From the NCBI RefSeq assembly GCF_017876675.1, contig NZ_JAGIOI010000001.1, positions 248,001 through 312,000 on the forward strand: a stretch of DNA of 64,000 nt, read 5' to 3'. How positions within the stretch are numbered: position 1 is the first letter of the stretch; each line of letters opens with the position of its first letter. This DNA is from Arthrobacter stackebrandtii (lineage in GTDB: Bacteria > Actinomycetota > Actinomycetes > Actinomycetales > Micrococcaceae). The notes beneath the pieces were generated by a model. The model did not search any database. It was not told where the DNA came from and was given only the letters and a program-made list of their open reading frames with translations. Shown here piece by piece: positions 54,564 to 62,639 of the stretch. Made by a program: the position numbers and the translations under genes.

Positions 54564-54800
54564 CTACCACTCGGGCACCCATGCCGGGGCGTCCGCGCCG
54601 GTGCCGGTCAGCGTGTCACAGCGGACCAGTTGGTCCCCGATCCTCTCCATCGGACAATGGCTGGACGGCGGGTATTGAAGGGCTCCGCCGGAGCCGTTTT
54701 CATCCAGCCTCGCGGAGGCCGGTGACGGGATGAGCAGGACCAGGAGCAATGCGGCGGCGGCGGGGCCGGCCAACCGGGAGGTGGTGCGTGGTGCAAACAT
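54564..54800 (-). CDS. Small secreted peptide, 78 aa, two Cys in the mature part
   Basis: The ATG at 54800 has an AAAGG ribosome binding site 8 bases away. The product has a typical Sec signal peptide (RLAGPAAAALLLVLLIPSPASA), with cleavage likely after ASA. A mature part of about 48 residues follows, beginning RLDENGS, with two Cys (CPMERIGDQLVRCD) that could form a disulfide loop. I recognise no family. It lies between the giant Fn3 gene and the divergent LuxR-type regulator, and it is retained only in the right half of the duplication; the left copy is decayed. It could be a signal or a partner of the Fn3 protein, which is inference from position. Confidence 0.6.
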   Translation of the reverse strand: MFAPRTTSRLAGPAAAALLLVLLIPSPASARLDENGSGGALQYPPSSHCPMERIGDQLVRCDTLTGTGADAPAWVPEW

Positions 54801-54943
54801 TGTCTTGCCTTTCAGCGATAGTTGGCTTGATAGCTCCACGCTCCTCCGCCGGAGGCGGCCGGTCATCGGGGACAACTCCTGAGAATGCCGCAATAAACCC
54901 TCATTTTTTAGGTGCCCGCCGGCCGCACCGGTGCGAAACTTGA

Positions 54944-57892
54944 ATGGTGGGTGGGGAAGAAGGCGTTGACGGCGCAGATATTGTGGGCAGGTCAAGGGAG
55001 CTGGGCTTCCTGGGCTCGTTTCTCGCCGGTGCCGCAGCGGGCACGGCCGGGACCCTCGTCGTCTCCGGCGACCCCGGCGTAGGGAAGACCGCCCTTGTAC
55101 AGCGCGCGTGCGACTCCCCCGCCTTCACCGGCTGGGTCTTCACCGGTGCGTGCCTGCCGCTGTCTTCGACAACAGTCCCATTTCTTGCGCTGCGGCAGGC
55201 GTTCCGCACCGCGCCCAGCTTCGACGGCGACGCCCGCCCCACCCTGCCCAAGGCCGGCGAACCGCCGAACGACGCCCCGGTTGCCATCGACACGTGGATG
55301 GATGAGCTGTGCAGCCGCCGTCCCGTGGCGCTGGTGGTGGACGACCTGCAGTGGGCCGATGAAAGCACCCTGGACGTGCTGATGTACCTCATTGCCGGCC
55401 CCGCAGAACGGCCGTTGGCCATCATCGCCACCTTGCGCGACGGCGGGGTGTCCGACATCCACCCGCTCCAGCGCTGGCTGGCCGACATCCGCCGCATGCC
55501 CCGGATCGGCTGGCTGCACCTGGGCCCGCTGGACCGCCTGGACACCGGCACCCAGCTGGGCCACCTGCTCGGCACCGCCCCGCACCAGTCACTGGTGCAG
55601 GAAGTATTTGAGCACACGGCCGGAAACGCCTACCTCAACAGGCTGGTGGTTGCGGGGCTGGACTCCGGCGCGCGGCACCTGCCCACCGAGCTGCCCGCCG
55701 ACCTCAAGGGTGCGGTGCTGCGTTCCTGGCGAACCTTGTCCGACGACGCCCGGCAGCTCACGCAGCTGCTGTCCGTGGGTGGGCGGCCGCTGCCCTCGGC
55801 GGACATCAGTGCAGTGGCGGCGCTGGACGGCAGCCATGGCGCGGTGCTGGCGCTGCTGTACGAGGCCGCCGACGCAGGGATCATCGAATCCAGCACGGAG
55901 GGCACCCACTGGTGGTTCCGGCATCCGCTGATTGCCGAGGTCCTGCAGCAGGGACTCGACGAGGGCGAGCGGACGCGCTGGCATGCCCTTTTTGCCTCAC
56001 TCGGGGAATCAACGCTGGACCACCAGGCGAACCCCGACTTTGAATCGCTGGTGGCCCTGGCCGACCACCATTTTGCGGCCGGCCACACGGACGCCGCCTA
56101 CAACAGGGCGCTGCAGGCCTCCGCCGCAGCGGGCCATGCGGGAGGAACGGCGGAGATGCTGCGCCTGCTGCGGCGTGCTGTGGCCCTGCGGGACCAGCTG
56201 CCCGGGGCTGCGGAAAGTCCGGAAGCCCTGTGGGACAGGCTCCGGGCAGCCGCGGAGGACACCGGAGCGCAGGAAGAGGAACTGGAGGCCGTCGAGGCGC
56301 TGCTGGAGGAAACGGACAGCGTGCAGCGGCCCCTGGATGTTGCCGAGCTGTTGGTCCGGCGCGCCCTCCTGCGCTTCTCCACCGGGCGGGAGTTCCTCGC
56401 CCGCGGCGAGATGCAGCGTGCCGTCCGCCTGGCCGGCACAGATCCCGGGAGCTGGCAGTACGCCTATGCCCTGGCCGAGCTTGCCCACGCCGGGCTGTGG
56501 AAGGATGACCCGCTGGCACCGGAAAATGCGCTGCTGGCGCTGGCTGCCGCCACGGACTCGGGGAACCCACGGGCCCTGTCCTATGCCCTGACCGCCAACT
56601 CCATGGCGGCGCTGCTGGCGGGGCGGCCGGAGGAGGCCCGGGCACTGGCTGAGCGGGCAGCGGGCCCCGCCGCGGAGGCCAGGGACTTCTGGGCACTGCT
56701 GCACGCCACCATCTGGCGGGCCAACGCAACGGAGGCGTGGTCCAGCCAGGCCTTCGCCGACCTCATGCGGGACGGGCGCTGGCTGCTCGCCTCGCTCGGC
56801 TCCCCCCACGCCTACCTCGCCAAGATGGCCGCTGACGAAGCCAGCAGCTACCTGGCCATCGGCCGCTGGAAGGAGTGCGGACTGGCACTGCGCGTGGCAC
56901 TGGGCTCGGATCCGGGCGCGATGGGCGACGTCGCGGCCCGATTGGCCGCCGCCCGGCTGGCGGCCTGGCAGGGACGGCAGGGCGAGGCGGAAGCCCACCT
57001 GGCCCGGGCCGAGGAACTGTTCTCGCAGAAGTCTGAATTCAACAATCTCAGCTTCGCGGCAGTCCGAGCCGAGGTCCTCCTCGCTGCGGACCGACCCGGC
57101 CCGGCCTATGCCGCGGCCATGGCCGGCATTGAGACGGAGGGCCAGCCGCCCACCATGTGTGAATGGCTCCTGCCCCTTGCCGCCCGCGCGCTGGCGGACC
57201 TCGCCCAATCGGCCAGGGACGACGGCGAGTCCCCCGCCGAGCTGCTGGCCCTCCTCCACCGGCTGCTGGGAAATTTCCCGGCCGCGTTCCAGGAATCGGG
57301 CACCGCAACGGAACTGTACACCGCACAGACCGCGGCCTTCGACATGCTCTACCGTGCCGAGGCAGGGAGGGCCCGCGGCAGTGCGGGCAACGCCCGGGAG
57401 TGGATCCAGACGGCCGACGCCTGCCAGGCGGCGACGCTTCGCTGGGAGGAGGCGTACTCCTGTTGGCGGGCAGCCGATTCACTGTTGCTGCACGGCCATT
57501 CGCTGCGCCCGCTCGCTGCCACCGTGCTCCGGCGCGGGCTGGCCCTGGCCGAGGAACTGCAGGCGCTGCCCATTGTGGCGCATCTTCACACCCTTGCGGC
57601 CGGTGCCCGGATCGCCGCCCCCAGCCGGTTGGACGCCCCCACCGCTGTGCCGGCACAGCTGCCGGGCCTGACCCGGCGCGAGCGTGAGATCCTCGGCTTC
57701 GTTGTGGCCGGACACACTTACGCCGAAATTGCCCGGCACCTCGTGATCAGCGAAAAAACCGTCAGCTCGCACATCTCCAGCCTGCTGCGCAAGACCGGTG
57801 CCTCCAACCGGATCGACCTCTCCCGGCTCGCCACCCGGTCCGCCGCCGGTCCCGGGCCGGGGGCAGCGCCAGAGGACGGGCCCGCCGGCTGA
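54944..57892 (+). CDS. LuxR-family regulator with N-terminal ATPase domain (LAL type)
   Basis: This large ATP-binding LuxR regulator is 982 aa. An AAA-type NTPase domain has Walker A SGDPGVGKTAL (41-51) and Walker B ALVVDDLQWADE (129-140). A long alpha-helical, TPR-like middle (about 400-880) is rich in Ala and Leu. The C-terminal LuxR helix-turn-helix (about 905-965) reads LTRREREILGFVVAGHTYAEIARHLVISEKTVSSH. Such proteins activate transcription upon binding ATP and an inducer. It is divergent from the small peptide and giant Fn3 genes and a 5' fragment of it was duplicated with them, so it is a candidate activator for them. No strong ribosome binding site precedes the ATG. Confidence 0.9.
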   Translation: MVGGEEGVDGADIVGRSRELGFLGSFLAGAAAGTAGTLVVSGDPGVGKTALVQRACDSPAFTGWVFTGACLPLSSTTVPFLALRQAFRTAPSFDGDARPTLPKAGEPPNDAPVAIDTWMDELCSRRPVALVVDDLQWADESTLDVLMYLIAGPAERPLAIIATLRDGGVSDIHPLQRWLADIRRMPRIGWLHLGPLDRLDTGTQLGHLLGTAPHQSLVQEVFEHTAGNAYLNRLVVAGLDSGARHLPTELPADLKGAVLRSWRTLSDDARQLTQLLSVGGRPLPSADISAVAALDGSHGAVLALLYEAADAGIIESSTEGTHWWFRHPLIAEVLQQGLDEGERTRWHALFASLGESTLDHQANPDFESLVALADHHFAAGHTDAAYNRALQASAAAGHAGGTAEMLRLLRRAVALRDQLPGAAESPEALWDRLRAAAEDTGAQEEELEAVEALLEETDSVQRPLDVAELLVRRALLRFSTGREFLARGEMQRAVRLAGTDPGSWQYAYALAELAHAGLWKDDPLAPENALLALAAATDSGNPRALSYALTANSMAALLAGRPEEARALAERAAGPAAEARDFWALLHATIWRANATEAWSSQAFADLMRDGRWLLASLGSPHAYLAKMAADEASSYLAIGRWKECGLALRVALGSDPGAMGDVAARLAAARLAAWQGRQGEAEAHLARAEELFSQKSEFNNLSFAAVRAEVLLAADRPGPAYAAAMAGIETEGQPPTMCEWLLPLAARALADLAQSARDDGESPAELLALLHRLLGNFPAAFQESGTATELYTAQTAAFDMLYRAEAGRARGSAGNAREWIQTADACQAATLRWEEAYSCWRAADSLLLHGHSLRPLAATVLRRGLALAEELQALPIVAHLHTLAAGARIAAPSRLDAPTAVPAQLPGLTRREREILGFVVAGHTYAEIARHLVISEKTVSSHISSLLRKTGASNRIDLSRLATRSAAGPGPGAAPEDGPAG

Positions 57893-57949
57893 GGCGGCGC
57901 AACCGGCACCTTCCAGCGGAAGGCGCCCCCGCCGTCGTGCTTCAGGCGA

Positions 57950-59347
57950 TCAGCTCGCATCCTCGGCGGCGACCGCCCGCTTGATGGCGTCAAGGCATGC
58001 CGCCACATCGCTGGCGTCCGTGGACCAGTTGCTGACCGAGATGCGCAGGACGTCGCGTCCGGCCCACCGCGAGCCTGACATCCAGGTGGTGCCGTCGGCC
58101 AGGATGCGGGCGGTGATGCTGCGGGTGCGCTCGTCACTTCCAAAGCCCACGCACACTTGGGTGAAGACCACTTCGTTGAGGACCTCGACGCCGTCCATGC
58201 GGGACAGGGCCGCCCCAAAGGCCTGGGCGTGGGCGACCAGTCCGTCGACGAGGGCCGCAATGCCGGAGGTGCCCAGGGACCGCAATGCCGCCCACACCGG
58301 GACGCCGCGGGCCCGGCGCGAAAACTCCGGCACCTTTTCGAAGGGGTCCCCGATTCCATCCCGGTCGGTGACCAGGTAGCTGGTCTGGGCGCCGAACACG
58401 GAGCGGAGTGCCTGCGGCCGGGAGACGATGGCCACCCCGCAGTCGTAGGGCACGTTGAGCGTCTTGTGGGCGTCGGTTGCCCACGAATCGCAGTCCGCCA
58501 GCCCTTCCAACTGGGACTTGTGGGTGGGGCTCGCCGCGGCCCACAGCCCGAAGGCCCCGTCGACATGCACCCAGGCGCCGTGCCGGTGCGCGATTCCGGC
58601 GGCCTCGCCCATGGGATCGAAGGCGCCGGAGTGCAGGTTGCCGGCCTGCAGGCACACGATGGCGGGGCCGGTGCCGGCGTCGAGTGCCTGTGCCAGTGCC
58701 GCCGGCTGGATGCGGCCCTGTGCATCGACAGCCACCTCGGCGGGCCTGCCGAGTCCCAGGTATTTCAGCGCCATGTCGATGGAGGCGTGGCGTTCGGCGC
58801 CCACCAGGACCCGCACCCTGGGTGAGCCAGACATTCCGTCGGCGGCCACGTCCCAGCCGGCCTGGTCCAGAACATGGGCCCTCGCCGCGGCCAGGGCCGC
58901 AAAGTTGGCGCCGGTTGCCCCGGTGGTGAATCCGACGTCGGCCCCTGCCGGCAGCCCCAGCAGTTCGAGCAGCCATGCCCCGGCCACCTGCTCCGCCGCT
59001 GCTGTGGCCGGCGTGGCATATCGCATGGCCGCATTCTGGTCCCAGGCGCCGACCAGCCAGTCGGCGGCCATGGCCGCCGGGAGCGTGCCGCCAATGACCC
59101 ACCCGAAGAACCGGCCCGACGGCATCGCCATCAGCCCGGGTTCGGCCAGTCGTGCCAGCTCATCGACGACGGCGGCCGGGTCCAGGGACTGCTCCTGCAG
59201 GGGCATGGAGAACCGGGCCAGGAGCTCGTCGGCGCCGAGCCGGGGACCCACGGGGCGTGTTGGCAGTGAGGCCAGCCAGTCGCTTGCGTGCGCGTGGGCC
59301 GCATCCAGTGCCGCCCGGTACTCTGCTGCCTGATCTTTGCTGCCCAT
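57950..59347 (-). CDS. PLP-dependent decarboxylase/aminotransferase-family protein (group II)
   Basis: This fold-type I PLP enzyme of 465 aa belongs to the pyridoxal-dependent decarboxylase group (aromatic-L-amino-acid or glutamate decarboxylase relatives). Visible are the phosphate-binding FTTGATGANFAALAAARAH, the ring-stacking His in AERHASIDMALK, Asp in WVHVDGAFGLWA, and the Schiff-base Lys in SWATDAHKTLNVPYDCG. The ATG at 59347 (MGSKDQAAEY) follows a GGGAGG ribosome binding site. It is convergent with the LuxR gene and its substrate is unknown. A longer frame upstream has no family similarity. Confidence 0.87.
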   Translation of the reverse strand: MGSKDQAAEYRAALDAAHAHASDWLASLPTRPVGPRLGADELLARFSMPLQEQSLDPAAVVDELARLAEPGLMAMPSGRFFGWVIGGTLPAAMAADWLVGAWDQNAAMRYATPATAAAEQVAGAWLLELLGLPAGADVGFTTGATGANFAALAAARAHVLDQAGWDVAADGMSGSPRVRVLVGAERHASIDMALKYLGLGRPAEVAVDAQGRIQPAALAQALDAGTGPAIVCLQAGNLHSGAFDPMGEAAGIAHRHGAWVHVDGAFGLWAAASPTHKSQLEGLADCDSWATDAHKTLNVPYDCGVAIVSRPQALRSVFGAQTSYLVTDRDGIGDPFEKVPEFSRRARGVPVWAALRSLGTSGIAALVDGLVAHAQAFGAALSRMDGVEVLNEVVFTQVCVGFGSDERTRSITARILADGTTWMSGSRWAGRDVLRISVSNWSTDASDVAACLDAIKRAVAAEDAS

Positions 59348-59558
59348 GCCGTCAACGCCTCCCGGCCGCACTGTGGAAGGTGGCGTTTCCACCACCGGAT
59401 TCCTACGGTACGCCCGCGGCGGCGCCCCGGAAAGGGGAAGCAGCCCACGTCCCCGGAGCACCTTGGCTGCCCAAGGCACCCCGGCGAAAGGCGGCGCAGG
59501 GCTGGGGGCCGGGAAGCGCCGTCGTGCTTAAGGGGCGGTGCAACCGGCAATGCGCAGG

Positions 59559-60659
59559 TCAGTCGACGACGAGGCCCTGGCCTTCGCCGCGTTCGAGCAA
59601 CACGGGGGCGATCTCGCCAAAGCCACGCACATTTTCCACGGGCAGCTGGGTCAGGATGAAGCGGTCGTCGCCCCGGAGCGCGGAGGCCGTGACGGAATCA
59701 ACCAGGACCGTGCCGGGCTCAGCCAGCGAGGTCAGGCGCGCCGCCAGGTTGACCGTGGGGCCGTAGATGTCGCCGAGGCGGGAAAGCACGCGGCCCCAGA
59801 CCATGGCGACACGGGCTTCGGGCAGGAAGTCGTCGGCGGCCATGGCTTCGGCCAGCGCGAGGGAGATCTGCGCACCGGCCACCGGCGTTTCACAGTTGAA
59901 CAGGACTTCATCGCCGATGGTCTTGACCAGCCTGCCGCCGCCGACGCTGATGATCTCGGCGCAAATGTTTTCAAAGCGCTGCACCAGGCGGGCGAGCGTC
60001 TTTTCATTCATGCGCCGCGAGAGCGAGGTGTAGCTGACCAGGTCTGCGAAGCCGACGGCGCGGGCCAGCGGCAGCGGTGCGTCGTCTTCATCCCCGGCAC
60101 GCCCCAGGGCGCTGGCGGCAAGGCCTTCCTCGGCCCGCACTGCCAGGCGCTGGATGCCGGCGTTGAGCTGGCGGCGGTACGAATAAATGAGCAGCTCTTC
60201 CAGCGGCTCGATCAGGTTGGGCAGCTCGGAGACCACGGCGCGGCGGGCCTCGGCGTCGCTCACGCCGTGCTCCACCACCAGGTCCTCCACGAGCGCCTCG
60301 ATCTGCCAGACGGCCATGCGGTCCGTCATCTGGCCGATGGAGCGCGTGACGGAGATGGCGGTTTCCTCGGTGAGCAGCCCCTGGCGGACCATGGTGACCA
60401 CGGTCTTCAGGGCGTCCTTGTCGCGCTCCGTGAACGCGACGTCGTCGTCCCCCAGGTTGGGAAAGCCCATGGCGCGCCAAATCTTGCGGGCGGACAGCAG
60501 GGACACTCCGGCACCGGCGGCAACCTCGCGACGCCGCAGCGTACGCTCGCCGCCAAGAAGCTGTGCTTCCAGGTCACGGGTCTGGTTTCGTGAGGCGGGA
60601 GGCAACAGAGGCTCGGTTGGATCAGTGGTCTCTTCCAAGCTTGCGCAGCTCCTTTTCAT
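59559..60659 (-). CDS. Class III adenylate cyclase with N-terminal regulatory domain (Rv1264-like)
   Basis: This 366-aa protein has an N-terminal helical domain (about 30-185) like the autoinhibitory, pH-sensing part of mycobacterial Rv1264. A C-terminal class III cyclase domain follows. Metal-binding Asp206 is in VGFADLVSYT and Asp250 in KTIGDEVLF, with Lys246 as the probable adenine-selecting residue. Asn304 and Arg308 in TVNLAARL stabilise the transition state. It should make cAMP as a homodimer in the cytoplasm. The ATG at 60659 overlaps the PH-domain gene by 38 bp; a TTG seven codons later is an alternative start with an AAGGAG site. Confidence 0.9.
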   Translation of the reverse strand: MKRSCASLEETTDPTEPLLPPASRNQTRDLEAQLLGGERTLRRREVAAGAGVSLLSARKIWRAMGFPNLGDDDVAFTERDKDALKTVVTMVRQGLLTEETAISVTRSIGQMTDRMAVWQIEALVEDLVVEHGVSDAEARRAVVSELPNLIEPLEELLIYSYRRQLNAGIQRLAVRAEEGLAASALGRAGDEDDAPLPLARAVGFADLVSYTSLSRRMNEKTLARLVQRFENICAEIISVGGGRLVKTIGDEVLFNCETPVAGAQISLALAEAMAADDFLPEARVAMVWGRVLSRLGDIYGPTVNLAARLTSLAEPGTVLVDSVTASALRGDDRFILTQLPVENVRGFGEIAPVLLERGEGQGLVVD

Positions 60660-61230
60660 TCATGCCAACTCCACCAGCGTAGTCCCCCGGCTGGGGAGTT
60701 TGCTGAACGAACGTCGTCGAAGCCCGGAAAACCTTGGTCCAGGCTTGTTGCGTCTCCCCATTAAAGCGTGTCAGGGCCGGAACTTCGTCCAAGGTCCTCA
60801 TCGGGCCCCGGTACATGAACAGTTTCAAGTCTCCCGAGCCCACCATTTTCTGCCGCCAGTTCTGTGTTGGCCGGACTTCGTGGATCATTTCCAGGGGGTA
60901 GGTGGCCGTGAACTTGCCAAACATCCCGCGCCGCACCCGCAGCCTCTGGCTGGTCAGGAAATACTTGGTCCAGGTCCAGCGCCACACCCGCCGAAGTGGG
61001 TACAGCAGCAGGAACAGCGCCTCCGCAGACAGCAGCACCACCACGAAGGTCTCGCGCCAGGCGGAGAATCCCGGCGCCCACTGGGCGAACTGCTCAGGCT
61101 GCAGCCTCGCCAGCCCCGCCGAACCCGCGAGGACGATCAACAGCCCCACCGCGATGGGCCAGATCAGGACGCGCGAATGGGGCCTGCAGCGAATCTCCAC
61201 CTTCTCCCCCGGCAAAAGCCACTTATGCAT
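60622..61230 (-). CDS. PH-domain (bPH2/DUF304-like) membrane protein
   Basis: This 202-aa protein has two N-terminal membrane helices (about 22-42 and 60-80) and a bacterial PH-like domain that starts WTKYFLTSQRLRVRRGMFGKF and continues TYPLEMIHEVRPTQNW. Such small membrane proteins are common in actinobacteria and of unknown function. It overlaps birA by 8 bp and the adenylate cyclase gene by 38 bp, so the three are one operon. Coupling to the cyclase (membrane sensing) is a possible role. Confidence 0.85.
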   Translation of the reverse strand: MHKWLLPGEKVEIRCRPHSRVLIWPIAVGLLIVLAGSAGLARLQPEQFAQWAPGFSAWRETFVVVLLSAEALFLLLYPLRRVWRWTWTKYFLTSQRLRVRRGMFGKFTATYPLEMIHEVRPTQNWRQKMVGSGDLKLFMYRGPMRTLDEVPALTRFNGETQQAWTKVFRASTTFVQQTPQPGDYAGGVGMNEKELRKLGRDH

Positions 61231-62278
61231 ACTTCACCGAGCCATCGGCAGACGTGCGACGCAGGTGGATCACATCCCCGGCACTGACATGGTGGATCCG
61301 GCCGGCCGCATCCCGGATGTCCAGCCCGCCGTCCGCACCGAGGCCCACGGCGGTGCCGTGCAGCATGGTTCCGCCAGGCAGCTCCGCCCGCACTTCCTGA
61401 CCGAGGGTGCTCATGTGCGCCGCCGCGAGTTCCAGCACGCTTCTTTCGCCGTCCAGCGGAGCCTCGGCGTCGCCGCCGGCGCGCCCGAAGGCCTTGAAGT
61501 GCGCCGCAAAATTGTTCAGGTAGGCCGGCAGGAGCCGGTTGCGGTCCAGCGTGGCGGCACCTTCCAGCAGCAGCGAGGTGGCGCGTTCGGTGGGCAGCTG
61601 CTCCGCCGTCAGGCTCACGTTCACGCCTGCCCCAATGACGACGCCGAACACGGCTTGGGCCGTGTGGCCCGGGTTTCCCCGGGGCTGGGTTGCGCCGGCT
61701 GTTGCCGGCTGTGCGGGCCGGGCCGGAACCACCTGGGCGAGGATCCCGGCCAGCTTCCGCCCGCCTACCACGACGTCGTTGGGCCACTTGAGCTCTGCCT
61801 GGACGCCGGTGAGTGCGTGCAGCGTTTCACACAGGGCAACGCCGGCCAGAATGGACAGCCAGCCGTAGCCGGACGGGGCAAACTGCCTTGCGGAACCGCC
61901 GCTTTCGGGCGCCGCACCCGCTGCAGCTTGTCCGCCGTCGGAATTCTGCCCACCCGGCCACACAAGGATGCTGGAAATCATGGCGGCGCCGGCCGGGACT
62001 TCCCAGGGACGCCCGAGCCGGCCCTTGCCGGCTGGCTGGGCGTCGGCGATGAGGACGCTGAGGTCGGGCCAGAACTGCTGGGGGTCGGCAGCTGCGGCTG
62101 CGAGGTCCGTGTTGGTGGATCCGGCGGAGTCCACAACCTCGACGCGGCCGAAGCGGCCCACGGGGTGCAGGAGTGCGGATTTGAGGCCGGCAGCGTCAAG
62201 TGCAATGTCCTGGACCGGTGCCGGATTTTGGGGTTGGGTCAGACCGCTCGGGTCAGGTGAAGGTGCAGCGCCGGTCAT
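61223..62278 (-). CDS. birA: Biotin-[acetyl-CoA-carboxylase] ligase
   Basis: BirA activates biotin with ATP and attaches it to the biotin carboxyl carrier domain of acyl-CoA carboxylases. The product is about 351 aa, with GKGRLGRPWEVPAGAAMISS (the GRGRxGR-like biotinyl-AMP loop), ELKWPNDVVVGGRKLAGIL with the catalytic Lys, and a C-terminal SH3-like domain. It has no N-terminal helix-turn-helix, so it is a class I ligase without repressor role. The start is uncertain: the ATG at 62278 with a TAAGAT -10-like box just upstream suggests a leaderless message; starts at 62308 and 62338 are in frame. It is divergent from a carboxylase beta gene. Confidence 0.9.
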   Translation of the reverse strand: MTGAAPSPDPSGLTQPQNPAPVQDIALDAAGLKSALLHPVGRFGRVEVVDSAGSTNTDLAAAAADPQQFWPDLSVLIADAQPAGKGRLGRPWEVPAGAAMISSILVWPGGQNSDGGQAAAGAAPESGGSARQFAPSGYGWLSILAGVALCETLHALTGVQAELKWPNDVVVGGRKLAGILAQVVPARPAQPATAGATQPRGNPGHTAQAVFGVVIGAGVNVSLTAEQLPTERATSLLLEGAATLDRNRLLPAYLNNFAAHFKAFGRAGGDAEAPLDGERSVLELAAAHMSTLGQEVRAELPGGTMLHGTAVGLGADGGLDIRDAAGRIHHVSAGDVIHLRRTSADGSVKYA

Positions 62279-62639
62279 GCCTCCAATCTTATCGGGCCGC
62301 ACTGACATCGAATCCGACCACGGGTTGAGATCCGGCACTCATCCGCCGGTGCCACTCGCGCTCCCAAGACGTTGCCGCCCCACGCCCTGATTCTTGGTGC
62401 TCTGATAACCGGCACCCCCTACTTCACACACCCACCAACACCACCGCCCCCAACAACCACGACCAACGGCAAACACCCGCCCCGACTGGGCCACAACGCG
62501 AGACACTTCCCATCCGACTTTGTAGGGTTCCTACACATGCAAGGGCAGATATCGTTATTAGACTGTCAGTAGCGATTGCCCTTTTGTGCGGTTCCGATGA
62601 AGGGCTGCAAAATTTTCACACTATCGAGCCGGAGTATCA
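62279..62639. other. birA/carboxylase intergenic region
   Basis: This 361-bp stretch separates divergent birA and the carboxylase gene. It includes a C/A-rich, G-poor run (about 62400-62490) on the plus strand and an AT-richer part (about 62500-62620) that probably carries the carboxylase promoter. A CTACACATGCAAGG segment and a 66-aa open frame are present, but I see no convincing gene or RNA. Confidence 0.5.

Larger units (their letters stand above)
47689..55160. repeat. Right copy of the ~7.47-kb tandem duplication
   Basis: This copy contains the moxR fragment, giant Fn3 gene B, the intact secreted-peptide gene and the first ~72 codons of the intact LuxR-family gene. It matches 40216-47688 in order and direction. 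Confidence 0.8.

Noticed and set aside
62372-62572. A 66-aa open frame in the birA/carboxylase gap
   Set aside because: Low-complexity Thr/Pro sequence from a C/A-rich tract, with no ribosome binding site.
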